Part shown: positions 40,924-49,676 of the stretch, one piece after another
How the letters are laid out: each line of letters begins with the position of its first letter
Position numbering within the stretch: position 1 is the stretch's first letter
From: Sphingosinicella sp041916975
GTDB taxonomy: Bacteria; Pseudomonadota; Alphaproteobacteria; Sphingomonadales; Sphingomonadaceae
Assembly: GCF_041916975.1 (NCBI RefSeq)
Contig: NZ_JAYRYK010000001.1
Coordinates: forward strand, 3,534,001 to 3,598,000
Direction of reading: 5' to 3'
DNA length: 64,000 nucleotides
Position numbers and translations under genes: made by a program
Notes under the pieces: generated by a model
Database searches by the model: none
What the model was told of the DNA's origin: nothing
Seen by the model: only the letters and a program-made list of their open reading frames with translations

Positions 40924-40935
40924 CCGCTCGATATG
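40920..40935. promoter_or_regulatory. TetR-3 operator, site 1
   Basis: TATACC-GCTC-GATATG, an imperfect dyad of the form TRTACC-N4-GRTAYA, overlaps the -10 element and the start codon of the TetR gene. Two related sites lie before the RND operon at 41568 and 41615, which supports autoregulation together with repression of the pump. Confidence 0.6.
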
Positions 40936-41541
40936 GAAACGGTCGTAACCCCTGTCAAAGGTCGTCCGCGCGAGTTTTGCGTCGATATGGCGCTTGCCGC
41001 CGCGCTCCGCGTGTTCTGGAGCAAGGGCTACGAAGGCGCGTCGCTCAACGACCTCACCGAGGCGATGGGCATTACGCGCCCCAGCCTCTATGCGGCCTTC
41101 GGCAACAAGGAGGCGTTGTTCCGCAAGGCGCTCGATCTCTACGAGACCGAGAAGCTGGCCTACGTGGGCAAGTCGCTGGCTGAGCCGACTGCGCGCGGGG
41201 TCGCCGAACATTTGCTGCGCGGCAGCATGGAAAATCAGACAAGCACCTGCGAGCCGCATGGCTGCCTCGGCGTGATCAGCTCCGTCGCGTGCGGAGAGGA
41301 GGCCGAGTGCATCCGCCTCGAGGTGCTGGAGCGCGGCAAGGTCGCGCGGCGTGCGCTCGTCGAACGCTTTGAACGCGCGAAGGTGGAAGGCGATCTCCCC
41401 GAAAGCGTGGATGTCGAGGGGCTGACCAGCTTTCTCTACGCGCTTTTGCAGGGCATGGCGGTTCAGGCCGGGGCGGGCGCGACGCGCGCCGATCTCGAAC
41501 GCATGATCGATACCAGCATGATCATGTGGCCTTCGAAATAA
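40933..41541 (+). CDS. TetR family regulator of RND efflux operon
   Basis: A 202-residue TetR regulator: GRPREFCVDMALAAALRVFW, HTH in GASLNDLTEAMGITRPSLYAAFGNKEALF split across about 35-62, then a cysteine-containing middle (TCEPHGCLGVISSVACGEE) seen in AcrR/YxaF-like members. It lies directly upstream of an RND efflux operon on the same strand, with related operators at both promoters. It probably represses the pump until a toxic ligand binds. The ATG overlaps the operator and no ribosome binding site is present. Confidence 0.9.
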   Translation: METVVTPVKGRPREFCVDMALAAALRVFWSKGYEGASLNDLTEAMGITRPSLYAAFGNKEALFRKALDLYETEKLAYVGKSLAEPTARGVAEHLLRGSMENQTSTCEPHGCLGVISSVACGEEAECIRLEVLERGKVARRALVERFERAKVEGDLPESVDVEGLTSFLYALLQGMAVQAGAGATRADLERMIDTSMIMWPSK

Positions 41542-41567
41542 CAGCTTCAGCGTACCGCCAATAAATA

Positions 41568-41583
41568 TTTATCGACCGGTACA
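41568..41583 (-). promoter_or_regulatory. TetR-3 operator, site 2
   Basis: The minus strand reads TGTACC-GGTC-GATAAA, related to the sites at 40920 and 41615. It lies just upstream of the -35 element of the RND operon promoter. Confidence 0.5.
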
Positions 41584-41591
41584 AAAAGCTG

Positions 41592-41620
41592 TTGACGCAC
41601 CGCAGCACGGTTTATATACC
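41592..41620 (+). promoter_or_regulatory. Predicted promoter of the RND operon
   Basis: A -35-like TTGACG (41592-41597) is followed after 17 nt by TATACC (41615-41620) as the -10 element. The -10 is inside operator site 3, so repression by steric block is expected. The gene-free stretch 41542-41877 holds this promoter, two operators and a leader of about 250 nt with two hairpins. Confidence 0.55.
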
Positions 41621-41630
41621 TAGAGGTACA
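41615..41630. promoter_or_regulatory. TetR-3 operator, site 3
   Basis: TATACC-TAGA-GGTACA contains the perfect inner palindrome TACCT-AG-AGGTA. It overlaps the -10 element of the RND operon and is the most symmetric of the three sites. Confidence 0.62.
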
Positions 41631-41711
41631 GAAGGTGGGCGGTCATCCCGGCCGGTCACGGCATCGAAAGGAAACCGATGCGACACTGCGATATTCACAA
41701 GGGCTGACACG

Positions 41712-41803
41712 GGACGTCAACGTCCGTTTCAATCTGAAAATCCATAGCCGACGATTGCCGGGCAGGGCCTTTCGCGCTGCGTGAGGCCGTGTGCCCGGCA
41801 ATC
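41712..41803 (+). promoter_or_regulatory. Structured 5' leader of the RND operon
   Basis: There are two stems in the untranslated leader. GGACGT-CA-ACGTCC lies at 41712-41725. A larger hairpin at 41753-41803 pairs GATTGCCGGGCA perfectly with TGCCCGGCAATC, with an inner GGCCT/AGGCC stem in its loop. No U-tract follows, so a simple attenuator is not obvious; mRNA stability, translation control or a small RNA are possible. Confidence 0.45.
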
Positions 41804-41877
41804 ATCATCCCAAACCGACGCCGCGACGAGACGCGGCGAACGAAGGCGTGCGCGCCTTGATCAAGGAGACTTGCACC

Positions 41878-42291
41878 ATGGCCTATCTCGCCTTCACGGA
41901 TGTTCTCGGCGCTGCGGCTCCGGCCATTCCCCAGTCCCAGCCCTTATCCTCGTCCCCCGCTGCCGACCGTCCCCGGGCCCATTTCTCGGCTCTGGAATGG
42001 TCGGTGGTCGCCCTCGCCGAGCGCGACAGCCTCTCGACGCTGCAGTCCCCCGGCCGCGTCGCCGTCGCGCTCGGCACCCTCTTTGGAAGCCGGCCCAATC
42101 CGCAGCTCGCCGATTCGAAGCTGGAAGCGCTGCGCAAGATCGCCGTGCTCACGTGGCATCAGGGCTATCATATCGCCGAGTCCGCAATCCGCGGCTTCCT
42201 CGGCGTTGGCTTTACCCAGGATCACTACGCGCTGCTTGCGAGCAGCATCACCAATGCACGCGCCCGCCGCGACCGAAGGAATTCCCGATGA
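41878..42291 (+). CDS. Small conserved-looking protein at head of RND operon
   Basis: A 137-residue protein of unknown function. A Pro/Ser-rich N-terminal stretch (about 15-40) is followed by a compact helical region (FSALEWSVVALAERDSLSTL; later KLEALRKIAVLTWHQGYHI). No signal peptide, membrane segment or known motif was found. AAGGAGA lies 8 nt before ATG 41878. It overlaps the MFP gene by ATGA, so its synthesis is coupled to the efflux adaptor and it probably has a regulatory or assembly role. Homology could not be tested. Confidence 0.7.
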   Translation: MAYLAFTDVLGAAAPAIPQSQPLSSSPAADRPRAHFSALEWSVVALAERDSLSTLQSPGRVAVALGTLFGSRPNPQLADSKLEALRKIAVLTWHQGYHIAESAIRGFLGVGFTQDHYALLASSITNARARRDRRNSR

Positions 42292-43562
42292 ATATGATGA
42301 CCAAGATCGAAGCCGACGCCGCGGCACCGACGCCCGTACGGCGCAGGTTCTCGGAACGCCCGCTTTGGCAGCATCTTTCCGCAGCCGCACTGCCGGTGAT
42401 CGCAGTCGTGGCGGTCGGCATTCTGAACCGTGAATCGCCCGCGATCGCGGCGGCACCGCCGCCCACGGTCACCATCGCGGCGCCGCTCGTGCGCGATGTG
42501 ACCGAGTGGGACGACCATGTCGGCCGGTTCGAGCCTTCAAGCAGCGTCGAAGTCCGGCCGCGCGTTTCGGGCGCCGTGACTGCGGTTCACTTCACCGACG
42601 GCGCGATCGTGCAGAAGGGCCAGCTGCTCTTCACCATCGATTCACGGCCATTCACCGCTTCCCTTGCCGAAGCCCGCGCCGGAGCCGCGCAGGCGCGGAG
42701 CGACGTTGCCCTCGCAGAGGCCGATCTCGAACGCGCCAACCGGCTCCTTGCCGATGATGCCGTATCACAAAGCGATCTCGATCGTCTCGCCGCCCGCGTC
42801 CGTGCTGCCCGCGCTTCGCTCGCGGCAGCCGACGCCCGCATCGGTGCCCGCGCGCTGGATGTTCAGTTCACCGAAGTTCGCGCGCCTATCACCGGACGCA
42901 TTTCGGACCGCCGCGTCGATGCGGGCAATATCGTCTCCACTGCCGATTCCGGCGGCGGCACGCTGCTCACCACGATCAATGCGCTCGATCCGATCTACTT
43001 CACGTTCGACAGTTCAGAAGCGCTGTTCCTGAAAGCACAGCGCGAACGGCAGAAGGCAGGCGGCGCGCAGCAGGTCGAGATCCGGCTGCAGGACGAAACC
43101 GGCTACACCTGGAAGGGTCATGTCGATTTCACCGACAACGGGATCAGCGCCCAGTCCGGCACGATCCGCGCCCGTGCCGTGGTCGCCAACCCGGAGTATT
43201 TCCTCACCCCCGGCATGTTCGGCAACATGCGGCTGACGGACGGTTCGTCCGCCCGCGCGCTGCTCGTTCCCGATGCCGCCGTCCGCACCGATCAGGCGCG
43301 CAAGGTGGTCTATGTGGTCGGCAAGGATGGCACCGTCGCCGCGCGCGAAGTCTCGCCCGGTCCGCGCATCGGCAGCCTGCGCAGCATCCGCGCGGGTCTC
43401 TCGGCCGAGGACAAGGTCGTGATCCGGGGCCTCCAGATGGTGCAGCCCGGCGCAAAGGTCACCGCGCGCGTCGCCAGGATCGATCCGCCGGGTGCCGCCC
43501 CGAAAACCGCTGTACCCGTAAACGAACCCGCGGCCTCGCAGGCGACCATCGCCACGCTCTGA
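42288..43562 (+). CDS. RND efflux periplasmic adaptor (MFP) subunit
   Basis: A 424-residue membrane-fusion protein. An N-terminal membrane anchor (about 30-47) is followed by the lipoyl half-motifs (VEVRPRVSGAVTAVHFTDG, about 86-104; FTEVRAPITGRISDRRVDAG, about 200-219) flanking a coiled-coil hairpin (about 120-190), then the beta-barrel domain. The sequence follows the AcrA/MexA type. It starts at the ATG overlapping the stop of the preceding small gene. It links the inner-membrane pump to the outer-membrane channel encoded downstream. Confidence 0.93.
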   Translation: MNMMTKIEADAAAPTPVRRRFSERPLWQHLSAAALPVIAVVAVGILNRESPAIAAAPPPTVTIAAPLVRDVTEWDDHVGRFEPSSSVEVRPRVSGAVTAVHFTDGAIVQKGQLLFTIDSRPFTASLAEARAGAAQARSDVALAEADLERANRLLADDAVSQSDLDRLAARVRAARASLAAADARIGARALDVQFTEVRAPITGRISDRRVDAGNIVSTADSGGGTLLTTINALDPIYFTFDSSEALFLKAQRERQKAGGAQQVEIRLQDETGYTWKGHVDFTDNGISAQSGTIRARAVVANPEYFLTPGMFGNMRLTDGSSARALLVPDAAVRTDQARKVVYVVGKDGTVAAREVSPGPRIGSLRSIRAGLSAEDKVVIRGLQMVQPGAKVTARVARIDPPGAAPKTAVPVNEPAASQATIATL

Positions 43563-43588
43563 TCCGCCGCCACAACAAACGAAGACCA

Positions 43589-43615
43589 CGCCTCCCGCGC
43601 AAAATGCGGGAGGCG
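43589..43615 (+). other. Intercistronic hairpin between MFP and RND pump genes
   Basis: CGCCTCCCGC and GCGGGAGGCG form a perfect 10-bp stem with a 7-nt loop, 27 nt after the MFP stop and 20 nt before the pump ATG. No T-run follows. It may protect or process the mRNA and set the adaptor-to-pump ratio, or weakly terminate. Confidence 0.5.
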
Positions 43616-43634
43616 GCAGGAAAGGCATTGTCCG

Positions 43635-46600
43635 ATGCGCTTCAGCCATTTCTTCATCCGCCGGCCCATATTCGCAGGCGTGATCGCGATCATCATCACG
43701 ATCGTCGGCGCCTTCGCCTATCTGGGCCTGCCGATCTCGCAATTCCCCGATATCGTCCCGCCGACCGTCACGGTGAGCGCGAACTACCCCGGCGCTTCCG
43801 CCGAAACCGTGGCCGATACCGTCGCCGCACCGATCGAGCAGCAGATCAACGGCGTCGACAACATGCTCTACCAGTCGTCGCAATCGACCGGCGATGGGCG
43901 GTTGACGATCACCGTCACCTTCAAGCTCGGCACCGATCTCGATTCCGCGCAGGTGCTGGTTCAGAACCGCGTTGCGCTCGCCGAGCCCAGCCTCCCTGAA
44001 GAGGTGCGGCGTCAGGGCGTCGTCGTTCGCAAGACCTCGCCGTCGTGGCTGATGGCGGTGAACGTGCTGTCGCCCGATAACTCGCTCGATCGCAGCTATG
44101 TTTCCAACTACGCGCTCACGCAGATCAAGGACCGGCTGACCCGCGTCGACGGCATCGGCGATGTGCAGGTGTTCGGCGCGCGCGATTATGCGATGCGCGT
44201 CTGGATCGATCCCGGCCGCGCCGCCGCGCTCGGGCTTACCGCGGGCGAGATCGTCTCCGCGCTGCGTTCGCAGAACATTCAGGTCGCGGCCGGAACCATC
44301 GGTCAGCCGCCGTTCGATACCGGCGCAGCGCAGCAGCTCAGCGTCGAAACGCAGGGCCGCTTCAAGACCGCCGACGAATTCGCGGACATCATCGTGCGGA
44401 CGGATAGCACCGGCGCGATCACCCGCGTGCGCGACATCGCGCGTGTCGAACTCGGCGCGGAAGATTATGGCGTCAACGCCTACCTTTCGGGGCAGGATTC
44501 GATCATCATGGGGATCACCCAGCGGCCGGGCACCAATGCGCTCGCAGCTGCCGAAGGCATCAAAGCCGAACTCGCCGAAGCTGCGAAGAGCTTTCCGCAG
44601 GGACTCGAATACCGGATCATCTGGAACCCCACCGAATTCATCAGCGAATCGATGGGTGCCGTGCAGGCGACCCTGTTGGAAGCCGCGCTGCTCGTCGTCG
44701 TCGTCATCCTCGTGTTCCTGCAAAGCTGGCGCGCCGCGATCATTCCGATCATCGCGATTCCGGTTTCGCTGATCGGCACGTTCGCGGTGCTCGCAGGCCT
44801 CGGCTATTCGCTAAACACGCTGTCGATGTTCGGCCTTGTGCTCGCCATCGGCATCGTCGTCGACGACGCGATCGTCGTCGTCGAGAATGTCGAGCGTAAT
44901 CTCGAACACGGCCTCTCGCCACGCGAGGCATCGCACCGTTCGATGGATGAAGTCTCCGCCGCACTGGTCGCGATCGTGCTCGTGCTCTGCGCCGTGTTCG
45001 TGCCGACGACCTTTCTCACCGGCATCACGGGTGAATTCTACCGCCAGTTCGCCGTCACGATCGCCAGCGCGACGATCATCTCGCTTGTGCTGTCACTCAC
45101 TTTGTCGCCCGCGCTTGCCGCACTGCTGCTGCGGCCAAAGGCGGAAACCGCGCCTGAATCCGGCTGGCGCCGCCGCGCGTGGCTTGCGGGCGCGTGGTTC
45201 AACCGCAACTTCGATCGGTTGAGCGAACGCTACGGCAGCCTTACCCGCCGGCTTGCGGCGGCACCAAAGCGCGTCTTCCTGGTCTACGGCGGCCTCGTCC
45301 TCGCGGCGGGCGGACTGTTCTGGGCGACCCCGGCCGGGTTCATCCCCGCACAGGATCAGGGCTATGCGCTTGCAGCGATCCAGCTTCCGCCGGGCAGTTC
45401 GATCGAACAGACCGATCGCGTGCTGAAGAAGGCCGTTGCGAAACTGCTGGAGGTGCCGGGCACCGAAGCAGCGGTGATGTTCTCCGGCTTCGACGGCGCC
45501 TCGCAGACGCAGGCGTCGAACGCCGCCGCTGCCTATGTCACGTTCAAGCCTTTCGCGCAGCGCGCCAAAACCGGCCGCACCGAGGCCGCAATCGAGAACG
45601 ACATGCGCGCCGCACTCGCTGATCTCAACGAAGCGTTCGTATTCGTCGTGCCGCCGCCCGTCATTCAGGGCATCGGCAACGGTGGCGGCTGGCGCATGAT
45701 GGTGCAGGATCGGAGCGGCGCGGGCTATCAGGCGCTCGAACAGGCGGCTGGCGGCGTGATCGGTTCGGCGCATCAGGCGAAGGAACTCGCCAACGTGCGC
45801 ACGCTGTTCAACACCGCGACGCCGCGCATCTATGCCGATATCGATCGCGCCAAGGCAGATATGCTCGGCGTGCCCGCAACGCGCGTGTTCGAAGCGATGC
45901 AGGTCTATCTCGGCTCGGCCTATGTCAACGACTTCAACCTGCTCGGCCGCACCTTCCGCGTCACCGCGCAGGCCGACGCGCCCTTCCGCGACGATGCCTC
46001 CGATATCGCGCAACTGAAAACGCGTTCGAACGGCGGTGGCATGGTGCCGATCGGCGCCGTCGCGACCTTCGAGGATCGCACCGGCCCCTACCGCGTGACA
46101 CGCTACAACCTGTTCCCGGCGGTCGAGATCGACGGCGACACTGCACCCGGTGCCTCCACCGGACAGGCGCTCGCGCAGATGGAAACGATCGCGGAAGATC
46201 TGCCGCAGGGTTTCGCGGCGGAATGGACCGATCTCGCCTTCCAGCAGAAGGCGGCGGGCAATATCGCGGCGCTGATCTTCGGCCTGTCGGTCGTGTTCGT
46301 CTTCCTCGTGCTCGCGGCGCAGTTCGAAAGCCTGATGCTGCCGCTCGCGATCATCCTCATCGTGCCGATGACGCTGCTCGCGGCGATGCTGGGCGTGAAC
46401 CTGCACGGGCTCGACAACAATATCCTCACGCAGATCGGCCTCATCGTGCTCATCGGCCTTGCCGCGAAGAACGCGATCCTGATCGTCGAGTTCGCGAAGC
46501 AGGCCGAGGAGAGGGGGCTTGCCCCGCGCGCGGCGGCGGTCGAGGCGGCGCGTGCGCGGCTGCGCCCGATCCTGATGACGAGCTTCGCATTCATCCTCGG

Positions 46601-46793
46601 CGTGCTGCCGCTGATGATGGGGTCCGGCCCGGGCTGGGAACTGCGTCAGGCGCTCGGCACCGCCGTGTTCTACGGCATGATCGGCGTCACCGCCTTCGGC
46701 CTCGTCTTCACCCCCGTGTTCTATGTGGCGAGCCGCAGCCTCGGCGAACGGTTCGGACGCCGCCATTCCTCTGCATTGCAACTCGCCGAATAA
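43635..46793 (+). CDS. RND multidrug efflux pump, inner-membrane transporter (HAE1)
   Basis: A 1052-residue AcrB/MexB-like proton-driven pump. FFIRRPIFAGVIAIII opens TM1. The TM4 proton-relay pair is in GIVVDDAIVVVENV (about 412-425), and the matching lysine is in GLAAKNAILIVEFAK (about 939-953). The porter-domain segment GASAETVADTVAAPIEQQI is typical. The full length and intact relay residues indicate a working pump for hydrophobic toxic compounds. It is the third gene of the operon controlled by TetR-3. Confidence 0.96.
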   Translation: MRFSHFFIRRPIFAGVIAIIITIVGAFAYLGLPISQFPDIVPPTVTVSANYPGASAETVADTVAAPIEQQINGVDNMLYQSSQSTGDGRLTITVTFKLGTDLDSAQVLVQNRVALAEPSLPEEVRRQGVVVRKTSPSWLMAVNVLSPDNSLDRSYVSNYALTQIKDRLTRVDGIGDVQVFGARDYAMRVWIDPGRAAALGLTAGEIVSALRSQNIQVAAGTIGQPPFDTGAAQQLSVETQGRFKTADEFADIIVRTDSTGAITRVRDIARVELGAEDYGVNAYLSGQDSIIMGITQRPGTNALAAAEGIKAELAEAAKSFPQGLEYRIIWNPTEFISESMGAVQATLLEAALLVVVVILVFLQSWRAAIIPIIAIPVSLIGTFAVLAGLGYSLNTLSMFGLVLAIGIVVDDAIVVVENVERNLEHGLSPREASHRSMDEVSAALVAIVLVLCAVFVPTTFLTGITGEFYRQFAVTIASATIISLVLSLTLSPALAALLLRPKAETAPESGWRRRAWLAGAWFNRNFDRLSERYGSLTRRLAAAPKRVFLVYGGLVLAAGGLFWATPAGFIPAQDQGYALAAIQLPPGSSIEQTDRVLKKAVAKLLEVPGTEAAVMFSGFDGASQTQASNAAAAYVTFKPFAQRAKTGRTEAAIENDMRAALADLNEAFVFVVPPPVIQGIGNGGGWRMMVQDRSGAGYQALEQAAGGVIGSAHQAKELANVRTLFNTATPRIYADIDRAKADMLGVPATRVFEAMQVYLGSAYVNDFNLLGRTFRVTAQADAPFRDDASDIAQLKTRSNGGGMVPIGAVATFEDRTGPYRVTRYNLFPAVEIDGDTAPGASTGQALAQMETIAEDLPQGFAAEWTDLAFQQKAAGNIAALIFGLSVVFVFLVLAAQFESLMLPLAIILIVPMTLLAAMLGVNLHGLDNNILTQIGLIVLIGLAAKNAILIVEFAKQAEERGLAPRAAAVEAARARLRPILMTSFAFILGVLPLMMGSGPGWELRQALGTAVFYGMIGVTAFGLVFTPVFYVASRSLGERFGRRHSSALQLAE

Positions 46794-46808
46794 GAAAGGC
46801 GCAAGCTC

Positions 46809-48236
46809 ATGTTCCGCAATCTGATGATCGCCGCCTCCGCGCTCGCGCTCGCCGCCTGCGCGACCGGCCCCGACTATGCCACCCCTGAAACGCCGTCATC
46901 CGCCGGCGCGTTCGTCGCGGCGACACCCGCCGTCGATACGCTCGCGCCGGTGAAGGCCGACTGGTGGCGGCTCTACGACGACCCCGTGCTCGACCGATTG
47001 GTTGCCGACGCCATCGCCGCGAACACGGACGTGCGCGTCGCGGTCGCGAGGCTGGAGAAAGCCCGCGCTGCGCTCCGCGAGGTCCGCACCGACCGACTCC
47101 CGGACGTCGGCGTCGGTGCGAGCGCCACCTACGGCCGCCTACCCGAAAGCCAGCGCGGGTCGGGCGCGCCCCGGGAAGACTGGTCCATCGATACCGGGCT
47201 CGACGTGGCCTATGAGGTCGACCTGTTCGGCCGCGTCTCGCGCGGTATCGAGGCCGCGCGCGGCGATCTCGGCGCCGCCGAGGCCGATCTCGAAGCGGTG
47301 CGCGTCTCGGTCGTTGCCGAAACCACGCGCGCCTATGCGACCGCCGCCGCTTCGGGTGAGCAGATTGCCGTTGCCGAACGCATCGTTGAATTGCTCGACA
47401 GGTCGCTGCGCGTCACGGACAGGCGGCGCGCGGTGGGGCTCACCACCAGTCTCGACGTCGCGCGCATCGCCACGCTCCGCAATCAGCGGCAGGCCGAAAT
47501 CCCGGCGCTTGCCGCGGAGCGCAACGCGGCGCTGTTCCGCCTTGCCACGCTCACCGGCCGCGCCCCCGCCGACCTTCCGCCGATCGCGGCGGCGCGCGTC
47601 TCCACCCTCCGCCTCGACACGCCGATCCCGGTCGGCGACGGCGCGCAGCTTCTCGCGCGCCGCCCGGATATCCGCGCCGCCGAACGCCGCCTCGCCGCCG
47701 CAACCGCGCGCATCGGCGTCGCCACCGCCGATCTCTATCCGCGCATCAGCCTCGGCGCGTCGATCGGCTCGACCGGGCCCGACATCGGCGATGTGTTCGG
47801 GGGCGGGCCGCTGCGCTGGCTGCTCGGCCCGCTGATCAGCTGGTCGTTCACCGATCACGAGCGCGCCCGCGCCCGCGTCGCCGGTGCAGAGGCGGACACG
47901 CGCGCCGCGCTCGCGGGTTTCGACGGCACCGTGCTGCGCTCGCTCGAGGAAACCGAAACCGCGCTCTCTGCCTATGCGAGCGCGCTCGATCGCCGCACGG
48001 CGCTCAAGGCTGCGCGCGACGCCGCCGAACAGGCGGCACGCATCGTCCGCGCGCAGCAGCGGGAAGGGCAGGTGGACAGCCTCGCCCTCATCGATGCGGA
48101 ACGTACCTTCGCGGAAGCCGAAGCCCAACTCGCCGCGATCGACGCGGGCATCGCCGATGCCCAGATCAATCTGTTCAAGGCGCTCGGCGGCGGCTGGAGC
48201 GCGGGGCCCACCGCGTATGCGGCCGCCTTGCCGTAA
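46809..48236 (+). CDS. Outer-membrane efflux factor, NodT/OprM family lipoprotein
   Basis: A 475-residue TolC-like channel. The lipobox LAAC at Cys17 predicts lipid attachment after signal cleavage. WWRLYDDPVLDRLV (about 52-65) and the duplicated helical repeats (DVRVAVARLEKAR; LLARRPDIRAAERRLAAATARIG in two parts about 275-300) are typical of OprM/NodT proteins. Last gene of the tripartite efflux operon, 15 nt after the pump stop. Confidence 0.94.
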   Translation: MFRNLMIAASALALAACATGPDYATPETPSSAGAFVAATPAVDTLAPVKADWWRLYDDPVLDRLVADAIAANTDVRVAVARLEKARAALREVRTDRLPDVGVGASATYGRLPESQRGSGAPREDWSIDTGLDVAYEVDLFGRVSRGIEAARGDLGAAEADLEAVRVSVVAETTRAYATAAASGEQIAVAERIVELLDRSLRVTDRRRAVGLTTSLDVARIATLRNQRQAEIPALAAERNAALFRLATLTGRAPADLPPIAAARVSTLRLDTPIPVGDGAQLLARRPDIRAAERRLAAATARIGVATADLYPRISLGASIGSTGPDIGDVFGGGPLRWLLGPLISWSFTDHERARARVAGAEADTRAALAGFDGTVLRSLEETETALSAYASALDRRTALKAARDAAEQAARIVRAQQREGQVDSLALIDAERTFAEAEAQLAAIDAGIADAQINLFKALGGGWSAGPTAYAAALP

Positions 48237-48284
48237 ACGTGTTCAGCCTCCGCTCATCAAGCGGGCGCAAAGGATGCCGAAGCG

Positions 48285-48719
48285 ATGGCGGACGAGATCA
48301 TGAAACGCGGCGGCATGAGCGAGTTGAAGGTGAAGGGGCTGCTGTGCGCCGCACTCCTCGCCGTCGTGTACGTACCTTCGGCGCACGCCGAGGCGCCGAA
48401 TCGCATCACCAACATCACCGTCTACGGCAATGAACCATGCCCGAAGGGCGATGGCGACGAGATCGTGGTCTGCGCGCGAGAGCCCGAGGGCGAGCAGTAC
48501 CGCATCCCCAAGCGCCTGCGCGAAACGAAGAAGAACGACCCGCCCTCGCAATCGTGGACGGCGCGCGTGCGCACGCTCGACGAGGCGAGCCGTCCCACCA
48601 TGCCCAACAGTTGCTCGGCGGTCGGTTCCGGCGGGCAAACCGGCTGCACCATGGAAATGCTGCGCCAGTGGTTTGCCGAGCGACAGGCTGCCAAGGCGAG
48701 GGCGGCTGACGTTCCCTAA
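48285..48719 (+). CDS. Small exported protein of unknown function
   Basis: A protein of 144 residues at most. Residues about 14-35 look like a signal peptide (VKGLLCAALLAVVYVPSAHAEA), so a start at Met6 or Met11 (48300 or 48315) is possible. The mature part has EPCPKGDGDEIVVCAREPEGE and YRIPKRLRE, a pattern recalled from small sphingomonad exported proteins, and four cysteines that may form disulphides. Its stop overlaps the ligC stop by 3 nt in convergent orientation. Function unknown. Confidence 0.7.
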   Translation: MADEIMKRGGMSELKVKGLLCAALLAVVYVPSAHAEAPNRITNITVYGNEPCPKGDGDEIVVCAREPEGEQYRIPKRLRETKKNDPPSQSWTARVRTLDEASRPTMPNSCSAVGSGGQTGCTMEMLRQWFAERQAAKARAADVP

Positions 48720-49657
48720 CTGCTGAGCTGCTTTTCGAGCGCGTCCAGAACCCGGTAGCACGGCATCACCTGCGCCACGCTGGCGTTCGGCTCGCGCCCT
48801 TCGCGGATCGCGGTGACGAATTCGCGGTCCTGCAACTCGATGCCGTTCATCGACACGTCCACCTTCGACACGTCCACCACCTCGTCGCGCCCGGTCACGA
48901 GATCGTCATAGCGCGCGACCCATGTGCCGTTGTCGCAGATGTAGCGGAAGAAGGTGCCGAGCGGCCCGTCGTTGTTGAAGGACAGCGACAGCGTGCAGAT
49001 GGCACCACTTTCGCTTTTCAGCTGGATCGACATGTCCATCGCGATGCCGAGATCCGGATGGACCGGCCCTTGAATCGCATTCGCCTGCACGATCGGCCCG
49101 GCCTGATAGGCGAACAGATCGATGGTGTGCGCGGCGTGGTGCCAGAGCAGGTGATCGGTCCAGCTGCGCGGCTCGCCCTTGGCGTTGATGTTTTTGCGGC
49201 GGAAGAAATAGGTCTGCACATCCATCTGCTGGATGCTGATCTCGCCCGCCTTGATCTTGTTGTATATATACTGGTGGCTCGGGTTGAAGCGCCGCGTGTG
49301 GCCCACCATCGCGACGAGGCCGGTTTCCTGCTGCGCTTTCAGCACCGCTTCACCCTCGGCGAGCGTATCGCAGAGCGGGATTTCCACCTGCACATGCTTG
49401 CCCGCGTTCAGGCACTGGATCGCCTGGCTCGCATGAAGCTGCGTTGGCGTCGCCAGGATCACGGCGTCGAGGCCGGGCAGCGCAAGCGCTTCGGCAAGGT
49501 CTGTCGCCGCGTGCCCGATGCCGTATTTCGCGGCAACGGCGCGCGTCGGCTCCAGCGTGCGCCCGACAACCGAGATAACCTCGACGCCGTCGATCTGCCG
49601 AAGCGCATCGAGATGCTTTTCGCCGAATGCACCGGCGCCTGCGAGGGCGATCTTCAT
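48716..49657 (-). CDS. ligC: 4-carboxy-2-hydroxymuconate-6-semialdehyde dehydrogenase
   Basis: A 313-residue Gfo/Idh/MocA-type NAD(P) enzyme: Rossmann ALAGAGAFGEKH (about 4-15), GKHVQVEIPLCDT (about 91-103) and HHAAHTIDLFAYQ (about 173-185). Size and sequence style fit LigC of Sphingobium SYK-6. It oxidises the hemiacetal form of the LigAB product to 2-pyrone-4,6-dicarboxylate. Last gene of the minus-strand lig operon, 19 nt after ligB, next to ligA and ligJ, which makes the call firm. Confidence 0.93.
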   Translation of the reverse strand: MKIALAGAGAFGEKHLDALRQIDGVEVISVVGRTLEPTRAVAAKYGIGHAATDLAEALALPGLDAVILATPTQLHASQAIQCLNAGKHVQVEIPLCDTLAEGEAVLKAQQETGLVAMVGHTRRFNPSHQYIYNKIKAGEISIQQMDVQTYFFRRKNINAKGEPRSWTDHLLWHHAAHTIDLFAYQAGPIVQANAIQGPVHPDLGIAMDMSIQLKSESGAICTLSLSFNNDGPLGTFFRYICDNGTWVARYDDLVTGRDEVVDVSKVDVSMNGIELQDREFVTAIREGREPNASVAQVMPCYRVLDALEKQLSS

Positions 49658-49676
49658 GGGGTCTCCTTGGTTCGTC

